From Schistosoma haematobium (taxonomy: Eukaryota > Platyhelminthes > Trematoda > Strigeidida > Schistosomatidae): a stretch of DNA of 64,000 bases. The translations under genes were made by a program, and so were the position numbers. Shown piece by piece: positions 1 to 14,600 of the stretch; the stretch's first letter is position 1, and every line of letters begins with the position of its first letter. Below the pieces are notes generated by a model. The model was not told the DNA's origin. It made no database searches and saw nothing but the letters and a program-made list of their open reading frames with translations. The stretch lies in NCBI RefSeq assembly GCF_000699445.3, contig NC_067195.1, positions 14,630,787 to 14,694,786 of the forward strand. The letters are read 5' to 3'.

Positions 1-959
1 GAAAGAGGAGCTATACAAAATAATCAGATTTGTAATTATCAAACCTATTAATCCAGCTACTTTAAGTATTAATACTCTGCACTAGGGTATAGAAATAAAT
101 TATACGATTTGAAACGCGTGTTGTTTTTTAAATCTCTGCTTGCACTTGTTTATTGACCGTGGTCACTGTAGTACTTTAATCAAACCACAACTTAAGGTGC
201 CAAGACTTGTTTGTTTTGTTATACCTGTTTCATGATTGAAGTGATGAACTATGGTTTAGTTTTCTTTAAATTGATTTTCGTTTTTAAATATTTAAGTTCT
301 GAAATCATGTAGTTTGTTTACTCAAGGTTGAAATTAAATGAATCTATTTCTCTAGTGGGGTAGGGAACTATTTGCGTTTACTTCTTTTTCGATGTGTGCA
401 TCAACTATTATTAGTTCTTATATCTTTTTATGACTTACCAACTATGACGGTTATTCGACGTTTACCAGTATAAATAGAATAGTTGATATATTTATATAAG
501 ATCCTTAATTCGCCTATTGCCTGTCTTCATAATTTGTTCGATAGTTACTTTATTTTTCTCTATACTTAACGAACTTTAACGAGTATTTACTTTTGCCATA
601 ACTTATTGTATAGTGTCATTGAAGTTGCTGAATCTTATAGTTTGCATCACGGACTGACCCTAGTTATTATTTTCATCCATTACAAAACTTCCCAACAGTG
701 CATATCCAAGAACCCATCGGGAACTGAACCTAGGACCTTCAGGTATCACAGTGAACACTTAAAATTTAGATCACTGGATTGGGATTCACTGGTTCATATT
801 TATAACTCTAGTCAATCGATGATGATATACGACCATCATCCATTGCCGTTAGTAATATTTATTACATGCCAAACAAAACTGAACTCCTATAGTCACGGGT
901 TTTCACTATAATTTCTGTTGTCCATCAAGGTCAACCAATAGTAAGTTAAATATGTAAAC

Positions 960-1110
960 TATTGAGTAATAGCTGAGGGTTGGTCGACTTTCACGAGACC
1001 TAAATGTTGTGAGTTCAAACCTCGTCGGAATCGTGAATGGGCTCTTCTGATGAATCCAATATTTGTAAGAAACATATGTCCATTGCTCCCTGGTTTTCAA
1101 TCCAGTCAGG
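960..1110 (+). repeat. tRNA-like hammerhead repeat, third subfamily
   Basis: Head with an A-box-like ttggtcgactttcacg and B-box gagttcaaacctcg. Then a hammerhead-like core: ctgatga (1047-1053), gaaa (1069-1072), self-complementary acatatgt (1072-1079) and C17 at 1080. Stem II is poorly paired and G10.1 is A, so activity is doubtful. Confidence 0.6.
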
Positions 1111-1375
1111 CAGTCAGTAACAACGTAGAACTTCGTACGTACGTACATCAATTCGAGTTGCCACACCACATTAGCACAGAGATGCAGTGGTCGATTCAAA
1201 TCCCGTAGTGGTAGAGGTAATAAAAGTGTAAGCAGTAATCAGGAAAATTAGTGTTTGGAGATGTTATTTAAAGAGTAAGAGAGTATAATCCAGTGAAATA
1301 AATTTGGGAATAGAAAAAAAAGAGACAAGGAGGAATAAGGAGATCAAAATTTGGGAGAACACAAAGAGTGGTTTT
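1110..1375 (+). repeat. Dispersed repeat, forward copy
   Basis: Matches the reverse complement of 14345-14615 and, more weakly, 26800-27000. Contains cgtacgtacgtac and a late A-rich stretch. No coding sequence; family unknown. Confidence 0.75.
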
Positions 1376-1564
1376 CAATGGTTATCTAAGATCAATTTGT
1401 GTTGCAAACCACGAAATTTATTATAAATGGCATATACCATTGTAGAGAATTTGCTTTGATTATTAAAGAGGAATTGTAAGATATTTCTGGTCATCACTTT
1501 ATATTCATTTCATCATTTTTTTGTAATTCTAGTTATAGATTGTCAATTAGACATTTTTGATTTT

Positions 1565-1678
1565 ATGGATACTGGATATTCCAAAAATGTAAACAGTCGA
1601 TTACATTATTCATTCCTTGTCCTATCAGCTTTATTATTGATTATATTCTTTCCATTCTTGTGTTGGTTTTATGTGAAG
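1565..1678 (+). CDS. STOML1: STOML1-like exon 1 (membrane segment)
   Basis: Encodes a polar start ([12 protein letters not shown]), then a roughly 22-residue hydrophobic stretch ending WFYVK at a gtgggt donor. The hydrophobic run with internal Pro matches the hairpin membrane insertion of stomatins. The open frame continues upstream to an acceptor-like ttctag at 1527-1532, so coding may extend to 1533 if another exon precedes it. The final AAG closes a codon (phase 0). Confidence 0.75.
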
Positions 1679-4600
1679 GTGGGTTGATTACAGATCTTTT
1701 TATGTGGTGTATTATAATGCAAACTATTTTCAGTTTACATGAGAACTTTCGTCCTTAGTATTTTTAGTTTAGCTGTTTTCTTGTGTCTTTCATTTTTAAG
1801 CGAATTGATCTTCTAAAACTATAAACTTGCTTAACAGTTCTCGGACTTTAATAAATTTTAGAATGATAAGTAAACGTATGGATTTGGTCATTTTGATTCC
1901 AAGACCAAAATAGATTTTGTAAATGTGCAGTGATTTTGGGTGGATTTTCGAATTACATCATTTTTTGTGAGATTTGTGTTGAAATAAATCAAATGCTTAT
2001 TAACAGATCAATCGACCTACTATATTCTATATAAAATTAAAAAATTCGTTTAGATCATAACAAGGTAGGGAAAGAATGTTAGTTTCTCTATACTTAAGTC
2101 TGGACTCAGTATCTTAGTGGATAAAACACTAAGCATTTGAAGCGATGTAAGGCACTGAGTTCCAGTCTCATCGTACGTGGTTATTATTAATACTCGGGGT
2201 ATCAATAAGTTATCGTTCATCATCACTTTTGTTTCCCAGTTCATTAGCTGGTTTACTACAGGCTTTCTAATTTCCTTCCTTTCCAGATAGGTCTTTACAT
2301 TAGTACTCCTCTTAGATAAATGTAGAGAGGAGTAATGTTGAGATGATTATGAATAGATTTGAATTAATCCAACATATAGAAGTCTTTCATCTATATTGTA
2401 AATCATATGTCATTTTTGTTGATTGGGTTTTAATTTACTTAAACAGTGCATAGAATAATGAAGAGTCTCCCCTTACACTTGATTATATTTTTCTGAAGTT
2501 TTATGATTCGCTATAAACTCGTATGATAAAATAAACTGAAATTAATTTGCTCTAAAAGTACGACGTTTCTTCTGTTATTAGCGTCTTGCGAAAAGTGAAC
2601 GAATCATTGTATTTCGACTCGGGAAACGAATGAAATCTAAAGGACCTGGTATGTTAAATATAGTTTTTTTTCAAAGTAATGATTCAAGCCTTATTAGTAA
2701 AGGTTTGAATTATCCCGTTGTTGGTATTCAAGGCTGAATTTTTTCAGCCTCTCTTGGTGTGTATATTCTGATCATATTGCATCGTCACCATTTTTTTGGA
2801 AGTGTTGTGGTTAGCAGTGGAATCCAGGACAAATTAACTATATCGAGACGATTCACATAGGATACATGTATGTTAGCAAACACTAATCAAAATTTAGTCC
2901 CGATTATCAACACCGGCCTAAGTCAATCTCTTAATTATATTGATACAAACACCATACGCACCAAATAAGCCGGGGGCTATCTGGGCTCTAGTTCAGTAGA
3001 TAAAAAATTTCCATTTGAAGTGAAAAGTACATGGTTCGAGTCCCATTGTAAATATCAACACCATGATTTACTACCTCCAGCTGGCGCGTCATAAATATGA
3101 CAAAACACACGTCGTTGATTCCAGTGTTAGTCATAGTCCCTCTATTTTATAAAACTAATGATACAAGTGTTGGGGCGATCCAGAAAACTCCCCGAAAAAA
3201 ATCCAGGAAAGGCTCTGAAAACGCTGAGAAGCATCTTATCCAATCAGTGTTCACTAGAAGTTTCGCCAGAAAGATATAGGAAGTGAAAAGTCACATGTCG
3301 AGTTTCTGATTGGATGATTACTTATACTGCTACTATGTTTAATAGCGTCCTAGAATTTTCAGGAAACTCAAGGACATCTAAAATACTATAAAAACCAGAT
3401 TTTCTGCATACAAGCAAACCTTTAAAGTAAAGCGTTTCTTCCATATTTTTCTCCTTTTCTCTCGTGTTCAAGTCGCTGTGTAGATTTAGCCTGGAGGTTA
3501 ATAGAAGAGCTTAGGAACCTAATCTAGCATTCAATTAGATTTATCAATAAGTGTTTTAAACAATTTGTAGTCATCATACTCTTATCAAATAGCATAGTCG
3601 GCTAATCAAATCTATTCATACTTAATTTAAGTACAGTTCAATTGACTATTTTTTATTAGGATGTATCAACCTAGTTAGCAGGTTGAAGTGTATGTGAACA
3701 GTCTCATTCCTATCAATCACTCGATTATAGTGTAATAGATAAATCCTAATCTGTCACGTCTCGTAGTCTGATCGCTAAAGAGCTGTGGTTGTCTATTTAG
3801 TTGTAACTGGAGGTAGTGGTGTAGTAACTGAGATTTTCCAAACTCAACTATCACTCCTACGTCAAATAATAATGAGTATTTACTGATTTTAATTAAAGTG
3901 AGCTGTGAATTCATATTCATTTAATTAAAAAGACAATTAAAGCGAGGAAATTTATTGTTAGTCAGTTTTTCACCATGGCTCTACATTTATATGTTTATCA
4001 TATGTACGTCAAATAATTAGCACAAGTAAACAAGTTTGGTTGTGCTAATCTCATCTCATTTGGGGGAAATGTGATTATATATGAGACACGTTTTGTGCAT
4101 ATTGATGCGTTTGTGGACAAATTTGAATAAATGTGATCATCAAAGTTTAGTCTGCACTTGTATTGGCGGTTTGATCTCAACTAAGTGATATAATAAGGGA
4201 TTTAAAAGGTTTGTAATAGTTAAGGTGAATGAATAGAATGCAATGATACAATATGGCAGAGCTGTGGATACTGATAGAACAGAACTGTCGATGTAAGTCT
4301 CCAACTATAAAGTTATTAGGCGGTCAGACAATTGTCCAGCAGAAGAGGTATTATCGTCTAAAAAATTAACTGGTTTGTGTATAAAAGATGAAACTAAAAA
4401 AATAGAAATCGCTTAACACGTAAATGAACTTAGCACATGAAAACTGTAAGTCATTCAATCTCCATTGAAATTAATGTCTAGCTATCAGACTTAATTCTTA
4501 CTGTCATATCATTTGATTAAATGTAACTGTGATATATACGATACAATTCGGTCAGATAATCAGTAGCTCTTTTTTTTGAACGCACTAGTACTAAACAATG

Positions 4601-7600
4601 CATAAAAGTTGCTCACATTTCCTTTTAGTTAAAAAAACTTTTTTCGGATTATCTGAATATTTCTCTTTATATCGATTTGATGGTTGGTGAGTATGATAAG
4701 TACTGCTGTTGTTGATTTAATTTTTGTAGATTCTTAACTTATTCGAAATTGTGTGGGCGAGGATGATAATGATTGGTTGTTTGCTTAGTCAGACTAGTAG
4801 ATAGTCTGACAGGCGATAAATGAGTTCTATATTCTCCTATCCTTATTATTATCATTGATTGTTGTTGGATTGTTGTCGGTTTTTGGTGTGGAAATATATT
4901 TACCTTCTAGTCAGGCTAATCACATGTTCTTGATCTGAGTTGTGTTGATGTCCTGTAGAACAGACACTGGGAAGGAACTTAGTTTAGATATCCCATTCGT
5001 AAATACGAGGGAACTCCGATCGTTATAACAAATCATCATGTCAAATCTGGATAATGATGCTTTATTTAAATAATTTAATCATGTTTAGATATTTCTTCGC
5101 AGAACGTTTAATCGAAAATCGCTCATGTGAATGTAAAATACTTCTCTTAAATCGGAGAACTAATAAAAATCTATGATTTCAATAAATATGGACACTTTCT
5201 AGTATAAGGTTGTAGAGATTGTCGAACTTCATTAAAATCATGAACCGATCAATGTTAGACCTCTATTGAAAGCCTGGAAACACTGGGCGGCCGTTTTGTC
5301 CCAATATGGATCTCCTCATCAGTATTCATCTTCGATCCCATGACCAGTGGAGTTCAACAGCGTCGGTTGTGAGGCAGTTACCCACCGAAACCAATGGGGG
5401 ATAGTTGCGTAATATCGTGGATTGGTTAATGATAGACGTTAACACCGTTGAGTGCTCGTTCAGTGGTTTGTAGGTTAAGCGTTCGTGTGAGACCGAAATT
5501 CCTAAGTTTGAGTCCCACATGTGGTTCCCTGGATGCGCATTGCTGAGGAATCCCACACTAGGACTAAACGACCGCCTAGTGCTTCCAGGTTTTGAATAGT
5601 ATTCTGACATTGATCGTTTCACGATTTCAATGAAATACAGATGAGCAAAACTGGACATTTTTAATATTATTCATTTAACTACTAAATCTGGTCAAGTAGT
5701 CACGTTTTTATCATGAAATATTGTATCGACTGCTTATGAGATTCGGCATAATGAATTTGTGAATCAAGACATTTAAATACAAGAAGTACTGCATGATTGT
5801 TTTTGCAACATTTATTGTTTAAATGTATATTTTATTGTTGAGAGGAGTGCTAATTTACGATGAAAAACTCAGTTGTTTTCATAGGGTTAATAAATATTTT
5901 CATTATCATACATTATAATGTTTCTCAACAAATAATTTAGGGATGGAATGCCAGCCTAACGACGTGTATAGATATAAAGTGACCTAAAGTATGTGTGATA
6001 AAATCACTTCAATTGTTATTAAAACACACGGACACATTTAAATCTTGTGGATTATTTGCTTCACTTCAAAATTTCTACGAGTACTGCCCATTCCGTTTAA
6101 GGTACGAGTATTTTTATTTGTTGCATTTGCATATTCTCCTTATTACTATAAAGTTTTTCACGTTGTTTTAATCGTAGGACAACGTTACTGCTGCGGTAAC
6201 CATGATGTAGAACTAACCTAAAACATCAAGTTATTCATTAGTCATAGTGTTTTGCATCTCATGGATTCTTTGTAGTATCTGTGTCTATCTTGATTCGTTC
6301 TACCTAAAGACATATTTTCTGTCTTCTAAAAAATCAGTAAAATGACACTGCATAAATCGCAGACTTTAATGCATTTACTGAATAATTTAATTCTTAAGTT
6401 GTAAAGAACGTTCAAAAATTATAAAACCGTTGTTGATGGATCTAAATAGTTTGTGAAACTTTCATAATAAAAAACGCTAGTGTTCCATTCAATCCGATTA
6501 TTTAATTTCAATTTCACTATCTATCTAGGTCATATCAACACAGGCTTCAGATAAATGTGAGCTATTCAAATTCCTCCATATTTGACTAGCAAGCAGCCTG
6601 ATTTGCCGACCCTGAATTTGATTGCCTTTGATGTCACATCCTGTCATTATCTACGTGTTTATTTTGATTGTTTCCTTCCTCGACCTAGTTCTTGTAATTA
6701 CGGTTGTTTATGGTTTTTTCCAACAGGCTGGTAAATTAAGTCTATCTCCTTATATTGACCACTAACTGTCCTAAATGCTAAGCTATTAGGAATGTCCTGA
6801 TCTTCATCGTTTTGCCTTTGTCCAAAATCTCAGTGTTTTCACTGTCAAACATTTTTGTGTGTGTTCTTTACATTACTTAAACATTTTATTTCCCTAATTG
6901 ATTTTTCTTTTATTAAGCCGTTCTAAAATATGACGACCTGATAAGATTATCCGCTCTATCCTTTAAACTATTTATTCTTCTTAATTAACTTTCTTACTAA
7001 GTTATAACCCAGTAGTTTATGTGACTCGGCATTCAATGACCTGACCATTTATCTTTTCTCATTTCTGATTTTGTCAGAGTACTAGTATTTATGATGCTGC
7101 ATCAAATAGACGCAAAATCATAGGAACTAGCAGTTTAATTCGATTCGCTTGATGTTACTGCATCCCGTGAACTGTATGATTTTATTATAAAGCTTCCACT
7201 GTGGTGCTACGTACTGCTTATATCTGATTTCTCGTTCGCTACACCATTATCGTTCTAGACAATATTATCAGCGCCCACTTCAAACAAATAGTGGCCTCTT
7301 CCGAATTACTCCACAAGTACGAAATAGTTTTATTTTCATAACCTGGTATATGACTGACTTTCTCATAGATTTATTTTAATCCTAATATGCTTTTTCATTC
7401 TTGTTTACTGTTGCGTTCGGTTAACTTTCGACTGATTGATTGACTGGCTTCTTCCTTACGGATGAACAAATTGGGTTTCCGTTGATTTAATTGTAAATTG
7501 AGCCGAATTTCATGCTTCTAACAATCTTGGCATTGCCTTATTTCAGAAAAATAACATTTTCCTGATCAAATATTGTATCAATAGTTGATTGCTTGTATTT

Positions 7601-10600
7601 TTATGAGTGATAACGTATGTTCCTTTTTTCCTACTGTATACGAAGGTGATATCCACTACGTTTGATATAGTGATTTCTCATGTTTGTTTCTTTTAGTCTA
7701 TGCAATGCATTTGGTCGTATTGCTTTATTCTCACGTACTGGCAAATTTTACATAAATTCATAGCTTTAATCTGACAAATTATCTTGTCGTTATCATTACT
7801 TTTAATTCTTTTCCCTCCAGGTTGGGTATTTCTGTTGCCTATATGTGATCGTTACCACTTAATTACTCTCGATGATCAACTAGTAAAAATTAAACCTGTA
7901 TCTGTGAGTGACTATTCGTTTTATAGATGTTTTTAAAAAAAGTATTTGTCGTGTTTATGGTACTTGAACGCTGTGATACTGGCTTTCTAACCGCTTACGA
8001 ATTGCCCAGTAATTTAAGTACAAAAACAACGATATTTATAGGTTTATAGTTGACTTTGATATTATATGGGGCTCTAAAAACATTCTAAGATTGGTAACAA
8101 AGTCGATAATCCTCCAACCAAGATTATGGTGTATAATACGTTTGCAATTTTGATCCCCCATCTGGCAACCAACCAAAATGAAGCGGGAATTGTCATTTAC
8201 ATTGTCGTTATCCATACTGGAGGGTGTATTTCGTTCTCTACCATTTTCACTGGCTTACAGGGAAAATATAAAGTTTTCTACCACGAAAATCCACTCCATC
8301 ATGCTACTGGCGTGTTAAGTGTAGTGAACTTACTCATGATGATAGAAAAGTTACAAAACACCAAAAGTTATGTCTCCAATTAATTATATAATAGAGATTA
8401 CTCAAAAATATCTACGATGGAGTGATCAACTAGACGAAAACATAACCGTAACTAATGACTACGGCGCTCTTAGATGACTTGACAACTTGGAGTTTATCCC
8501 CAAACTTTTCCAATAGTTTATCAATTATGCATAATTTTTTTTAATACAATTTAATCTAATTACACATTTTTCATTTTTGTTTGTTAGTTAAATCTGAAAG
8601 AAATCTTATATCGTTACTGTTGTTAGATCTAAAAACTTTATAAAAAACTAGTCTTTTTTCAAATTTCAGGCTTATTTGTTAAAATTAAATTCTATATTAT
8701 TTCAAAGGTTAAGATCATGAGTCAGTTGAAGCTAGACCACCATGGAAAACCTGGAAGCACTGGACGGCCGTTTCGTCCTATTGTGGGACTCCTCAGCAGT
8801 GCGCATCCACGACCTCACCCCCTGCGAGATTCGAACCCAGGACCTACTGGTTCCGCTTGCGAGCACTTAACCACTAGACCATTGAGTCGGCATCCAATGG
8901 TGTTAATGTCTAACTTCAACTATATTATTGTTGCGTTTACGTAAACAAGAATTTAAGCAAGCACAGTCATAAATAAATGAGCAAGTGTTGTTCTGATTCA
9001 TACAATTTCTAATGTTTATTTGTTGATTGTACAACTGACTCAAACATTTTCCATTTTTTTTAGTTTGGTTAAATACATATAATGAATAAAGTCAACATTG
9101 TAATCAATGGTATTTATGTATACAGTTTTACTATTTCATTTATACTTTAATAATTTACAATACAAAGTAATCCTAGTTAGATAATCATTGAAAATCAGGA
9201 AGAATTAAATATCTGTTTCGTACCAGTCCCTATCCACTACTTCACTCTGTCTTAAACTCAGGAACCCAGTTTTCAATAGATATCTAACTAAAGTGAATTC
9301 AGGATGTAAACTATAAAATTCAACAATCGTCATATATTAACTAGAATATTCCATTGAGTCAGATTCTTTAATGTAATGTGAATCATTATTTTGAAAAGTC
9401 CAACACCATGACGTAACAGTAAATATATAGATAAGTTGGTAAAATATCGCAGTATATTTATTCAAAACTCCAAATGACACAGGATTAGTTTTCCAATATA
9501 TATTACCGAAAAACTAAATAGTTTACTAAATTGACCAAAAGCAATTGTAAAATGACTTAAGTTGTTACACAATAATTGACGACTAAGAATAATAATATTC
9601 ATTTAAATGGATTGTGGAGATTAGTTTAATGCCTTAATCACGAATAGTTAACTGCTGAGAAACTAATAAAAACCAGGAAGTACCGGTTAGTCGTTTGGGA
9701 CTCCTCAATATTGCACACTGACTACTTTGCAAAGACTGATAGAAACTAGGAATTTCAAGTTTGGCTGTGAGACTGTTGTCTTTAAGTCTCTGAGTTATAG
9801 CTTAGTAGTTTCCAGATAGCAAATCTTCATTCCTTAAAAAATTGAGAGTTACAGTAATTAACACATCTATTAGCACTTTACCATCTGGTAACGATTTCGA
9901 AAAAACGAACAAATTTCAAAGGGATAAATTTGCTAATGAATGGGTATAATACATGCCGAACTAAACACTTATGTGAACTGTAGGTGCCATTACTAAGGTT
10001 TGACTTGGTAATTTCAAGTAAATTGAGCATTGGGTAGATTGTTATAAATAAAAATAATATATTTGTAATATCCCAATGAGCAGAAAATTAGATTTTTGGC
10101 GTTTCGTGACTCAGTGTAAGCCCTTTTCTTCAGAGAATAAATAACCAAATCAAAATTAATCCAAGTTTAAATAGTACAAAGAAACAAAAAACAGGTCTGA
10201 GTACATCAGTGTTATATCATTTCAGTTTACGTTATTTATAAGCGACATGTGTGTAAATTTGTGTGTGTTCGCAGGGTCAAGGATGAAAAATGTGACCTTA
10301 GAGGTGAGAAAGGATAGAGTTTAGTTTGTATGTACGATAATAGTGCGAAATGTGAATAATATCAGACATAGTAGCTTGGATAGATAGATAGATAGTCCAA
10401 GTCGGATAGTGAGTTAGGTAGTGAGGCCTTCTTTCCTATTGAGAGCGGTAGGATTAAGCATCATGTGGAAAGCTTCAACTACTCTCCCTTCTTTGTTGTT
10501 GGAAAAGCCTTTTTGTAATATTTTGGTGTTTTTGATATCGATTCGGTGGTTGTTAAAAATGGCATGAAGTGCTTTTGCCGATTTCCAGTTCTATGGGATT

Positions 10601-11610
10601 ATTATGTAATTTCTTTGTGTACCTAATATATTCTTTGGCTCGAATTAAGATTTCTCGAGATGACTCTCCAATATAGAAGGCATCACAATCGACACATCCT
10701 AATTTGTAGACACGGTTCTGTGTTGACATAAAGGGTCAAAGAACTCACTTAGTAAATGTCTTATATTTGTAATTTTACTTTGGAAAGTTGCATTTCTTGT
10801 TTTCGCGCCAAAAGCACTCATTTCTACCTTCATGTAACTTTTCCTACTTGACAGGACCTTAAATGTCATTGGTTCATGGCCTCTTTTAATATGCTGTTTT
10901 GTAGCGCTTCCGAACGATATTTTTTGCTGTATAAATACGCTTAAGTTGCGCTGGTTGTTGTTGTCCGTGCTTCTGGTTGCTTGGAGCACACCTTCACTCT
11001 TCTGAACGTGCGCTTCTCTCTCTAGTTAACGGGTTTGGGACGCGTCGGAGTAGTTAGCTTATCTGGTCATTGTGTCGCCGAGTCTTCGTTTCGTTTGCAT
11101 GTTTAGGTGACCACGTAATCTCTTCAAACATAGCACTTCTGCCCTGCGAATTTATCACGTGACTTATCGCCGATTAGAACACTGACGTATTGAACAGGCC
11201 AGTGACTCATAAATCAGTACGAACAGCCCAGAGTCACTCCAATTTCTTATTGGACCTCCGAGTTAGTAACTTCTCTCCTAACCCATCTGGTTCAGTCCAG
11301 AACACCATTATCAGCCTCCGTTATACGAATCATGTATTTCAGATATATGTGGTTTACATACAAACAAACCAGACCGCATCATACCATGAAACAGAAAATA
11401 ACAATTATATAAGATCAAACCAAAATTTGACTGTGATTGTGAGAGATTGTAACTAACAAATTAGGAATATCTTAAGGATAGTAAGTCGCATAATAATAGT
11501 CAATAGATCAAACGGATGCTTATAATAAAAGGAATATGAATATATGTGTAATATTGTATACGAATATTCGTCAAGATTAGAACCCATAGTTACTTAATGT
11601 TTATACAATA

Positions 11611-11668
<58 letters not shown>

Positions 11669-14600
11669 AATAACAGTTTACAAATAGATCCTAGTAGTTA
11701 CTATTCACTTATTCTTCGTCCTGATATCACAGTATCCCCTATGAATTTCAAAAAATAAAATTTAACCTTCTTAATCATAAAGTGTCAGTTTGATAGAGTT
11801 GTTCAATGGTTCAATCTGGTTAATTCAATTAACTTTTTGGATTTCTTCAAATTTTTACATGAAAATGGTCAGAATCTCGCAGTGTTAAATCAATAACTTC
11901 AGTGTTGTTATGTTTTACACTATTAAAAAATTGTGATCATTATCTATACTTCATTGATCATGAGAAACTAAGCTCATCAAAACTATTGTTTTCATCTTTG
12001 AACTTAACCTTTGTTATTCTTTATTTGTTTTTAAAAAAACAACTTTATTTACCTTTCAGGGTGGTACAAAAGATGAAGCTGTTGTAGAAGTGACATGTTC
12101 AATAGTATTTTATTTATTAGAATCAGATTATGCATTTAGTATAACTAACAAAAGCCCTTTGGATATTGTTACTACACAAACTCAATTGTGTTTATTATCA
12201 GCATTAACTCATTTAGAATGGTATTATTTAGAACAAGGTAATGCAAAAATTGACTTGGCTAATGAAACAAAAGTAAGATTTTTAAATTTTTATTTGTTTT
12301 ATTATATATAATTTATTCATATTAAATTATTGTTCGTTTTATTTCTAACAATCATTAACTGTGTAATTCAGTATTCGTGTTTCAGACAATGATTGTACCT
12401 ACTCATTGTTTGTTTTAAAAATACTTTAATACTCATAACTTAAAATCATCTTTCAATTTGTCCGCCCGGGCAGTATTTCAGCTTTTACACAAACTGAATG
12501 ATAGAGTGTGGCGCATGTATATGTGATGCCTCCTTTTACCAATGCTTATGTTTTTAAACAAATACGTTGCTCAAAATAAAGAAAAGAATTGATTTATGAC
12601 AAATAAGTCTTGTTCAATAAATATTATTTATATATTGAAGTTTGAATTAAAAAGAATTTATTGGATTCATTCTGATTGGAAACATTGTTGAAGTAGGTTT
12701 ATACATCATAAAATACGAAATATAGTTCATGCCTTGGTAATAATGTCTAGTTTTTTGGAAGTTCGGAAATAATACTTAGCTTACAATTCAATTGAAAGTA
12801 GAGTCGAACACTAATGACACACTTATGAAGCACTGAATTTGGTAATAGGTTACAATTATTATCTATTATCTGATACTTATTTCCACAAACCTTTTATGCT
12901 AATAATAATCATTTGCTCATTAGTTACTTATTTTCAGGTATGAGAAATATCACTAATGGCATTGGAAGATAGTTGCTCAATATAATCAATTGATTTAAGT
13001 TAGAGACATAAGCCACTTGATATAGTAATTCTAAGATTAGTATTTCACTGCAAGGTCTTGAGTAAGATTCCTGATTGGTTGTGAAAAGGCACTATTGAAG
13101 AGTCTCATACTAGGATGTGTTAGGATAGTCGGAAAAATATACCAATAATTATCGTGTTAAGTCTACGGTGGCCTTGGACCTTAAATGTACATTTCCCATT
13201 GGTCGATGTTTGTTTCACTTGCTAAATATTGTGTAAATGTTGTTTTCTATTTTATGGTACGATGTGGTTTGTCTGTTTGGTATATAAATAGAGTATGTCT
13301 GAAATACAATGATTCATATCTCAGAGGCTGTGACTTGCGTTCTTGACTCAACTGGCTAGGACAGACAGCGAAGCAGGGCCAATCAGGGCACTAGGTCGTC
13401 CGCTACGTGTTTTGCGTGTCCACTGTAATCGGTCGATAAATACGCTGCTATACCAAAACCTGCAGTCACACACGTTACAACAGGATGAAACAGATGTTCA
13501 TTGCTTTGTAGTTATCAATGGTTATCCTGTAGTTGCTTAACTGCGTTAATCAATCACCTTGATAACCGTTATTGTATAAATCCCAACTGTGTTTGAAATC
13601 AGAAGGCAACAAGAAGCGGAGACTACAGTTTATTAGCGAATAGCTCAGATAACAAAGCTACAAACACATCGAGTGAATTTCAAACAGAGAGGCGAATATG
13701 TGTGTGCAAGCGAATACAGAGGTAAATTTATAGTCAAACCAAATCAAGGTGCAGTTAGGCAAGGTAAAGGCCAATAATAGGATTCGAGTATATATACATG
13801 GGGAAAAATGATTCATCGAATGATATCTAAGCTATCAACATTTAAGCTAGTGAGAGATATATGCGTAGGCTATCATGTGATCAAGCGTACACATTTATGC
13901 ATACAAGATAGTGATCATAATAGTACAAAGACTTAAACGAGTTGTTACTATTCGAGTAACCATAATCGAAATCGATTGCAGGAGAGCTGCTATAGTCCAA
14001 TTAACGGTTGTTCATGATGCAACCTATGCGATTCAATAATATCCACAATTCCATTACACTAATCTTTACATTATTCCCTTATTTTTCATATCATCATCCT
14101 TTTTAAATTAATGAATTAATAATTAATCTCATTTGCTTATCAAGTACATGTTTCATGTATTCAGCTTTAAGTCATGCTGCTTATGCGTAAACTTATCATA
14201 ATACCTGGCTACCAAAACCAAATTATGTGGAACCGGATTCGATTCTACCTTTAAAAATGATAAACTCTTCAATTGTCAAACCCCTATCCACAATGTTTAG
14301 TTCTTTTTACAGTACAGTTACATGGCTCAAAATCATTTGCAATGGCGCAGGTGCATCCACCTTTTGTGTTCTCCCAAATTCTAATCTTCTGAATTCTTCA
14401 TGCTACTTTCTTTTTTCTCTTTCCAAATTTATTTCACTGGATTATACTCTTTAAATAACATCTCCAAACCCTAATCTTCCCGATTAGTGCTTATACTCTT
14501 ACTACCTCTACCACTATGGGATTTGAATCGACCACTGCATCTCTGTGCTAATGCGGTATGGCAACTTGAACTGATGTACGTACGTACGAAGTTCTACGTT

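Larger units (their letters stand above)
1..1532. other. Upstream region, no assigned exon; SINE-like repeat at its 3' side
   Basis: From 1 to about 950 I see AT-rich DNA with no convincing exon. A 5' untranslated or first coding exon of the stomatin-like gene could lie here or before the window, because the exon that starts near 1533 has an acceptor-like sequence in front of it. From about 960 to 1375 the region holds a tRNA-related hammerhead repeat joined to a dispersed repeat, listed separately. Confidence 0.5.
2649..7820 (+). other. Intron 2 of STOML1-like gene (5.2 kb)
   Basis: AT-rich. It holds SINE fragments at 2812-3080 and a composite inverted hammerhead repeat at 5246-5610. A perfect 8-bp stem lies near 4787-4808 (gtcagact/agtctgac). 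I see no coding signal in the remainder. Confidence 0.6.
7904..12059 (+). other. Intron 3 of STOML1-like gene (4.2 kb)
   Basis: Holds an antisense hammerhead SINE with an intact core (8730-8900), a SINE fragment (9670-9740), an antisense Penelope-like remnant (10080-10990), an antisense LTR-like repeat (11170-11560) and an AT microsatellite (11610-11664). An 85-codon open frame at 8126-8383 has no recognisable product. Confidence 0.6.

Noticed and set aside
1..27. gaaagaggagct at the first base equals part of the PLP-lysine exon (46892-46937), hinting at a duplicated dehydratase exon.
   Set aside because: Identity stops after 12 bases, the continued translation (AIQNNQ) does not fit the family, and no other dehydratase exon is found nearby.
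606..911. 101-codon open frame before the STOML1-like gene as a first exon.
   Set aside because: No stomatin-like features and no fitting donor and phase to the exon near 1533.
8126..8383. 85-codon open frame in STOML1-like intron 3.
   Set aside because: No recognisable domain, no splice context and no repeat match; probably chance.
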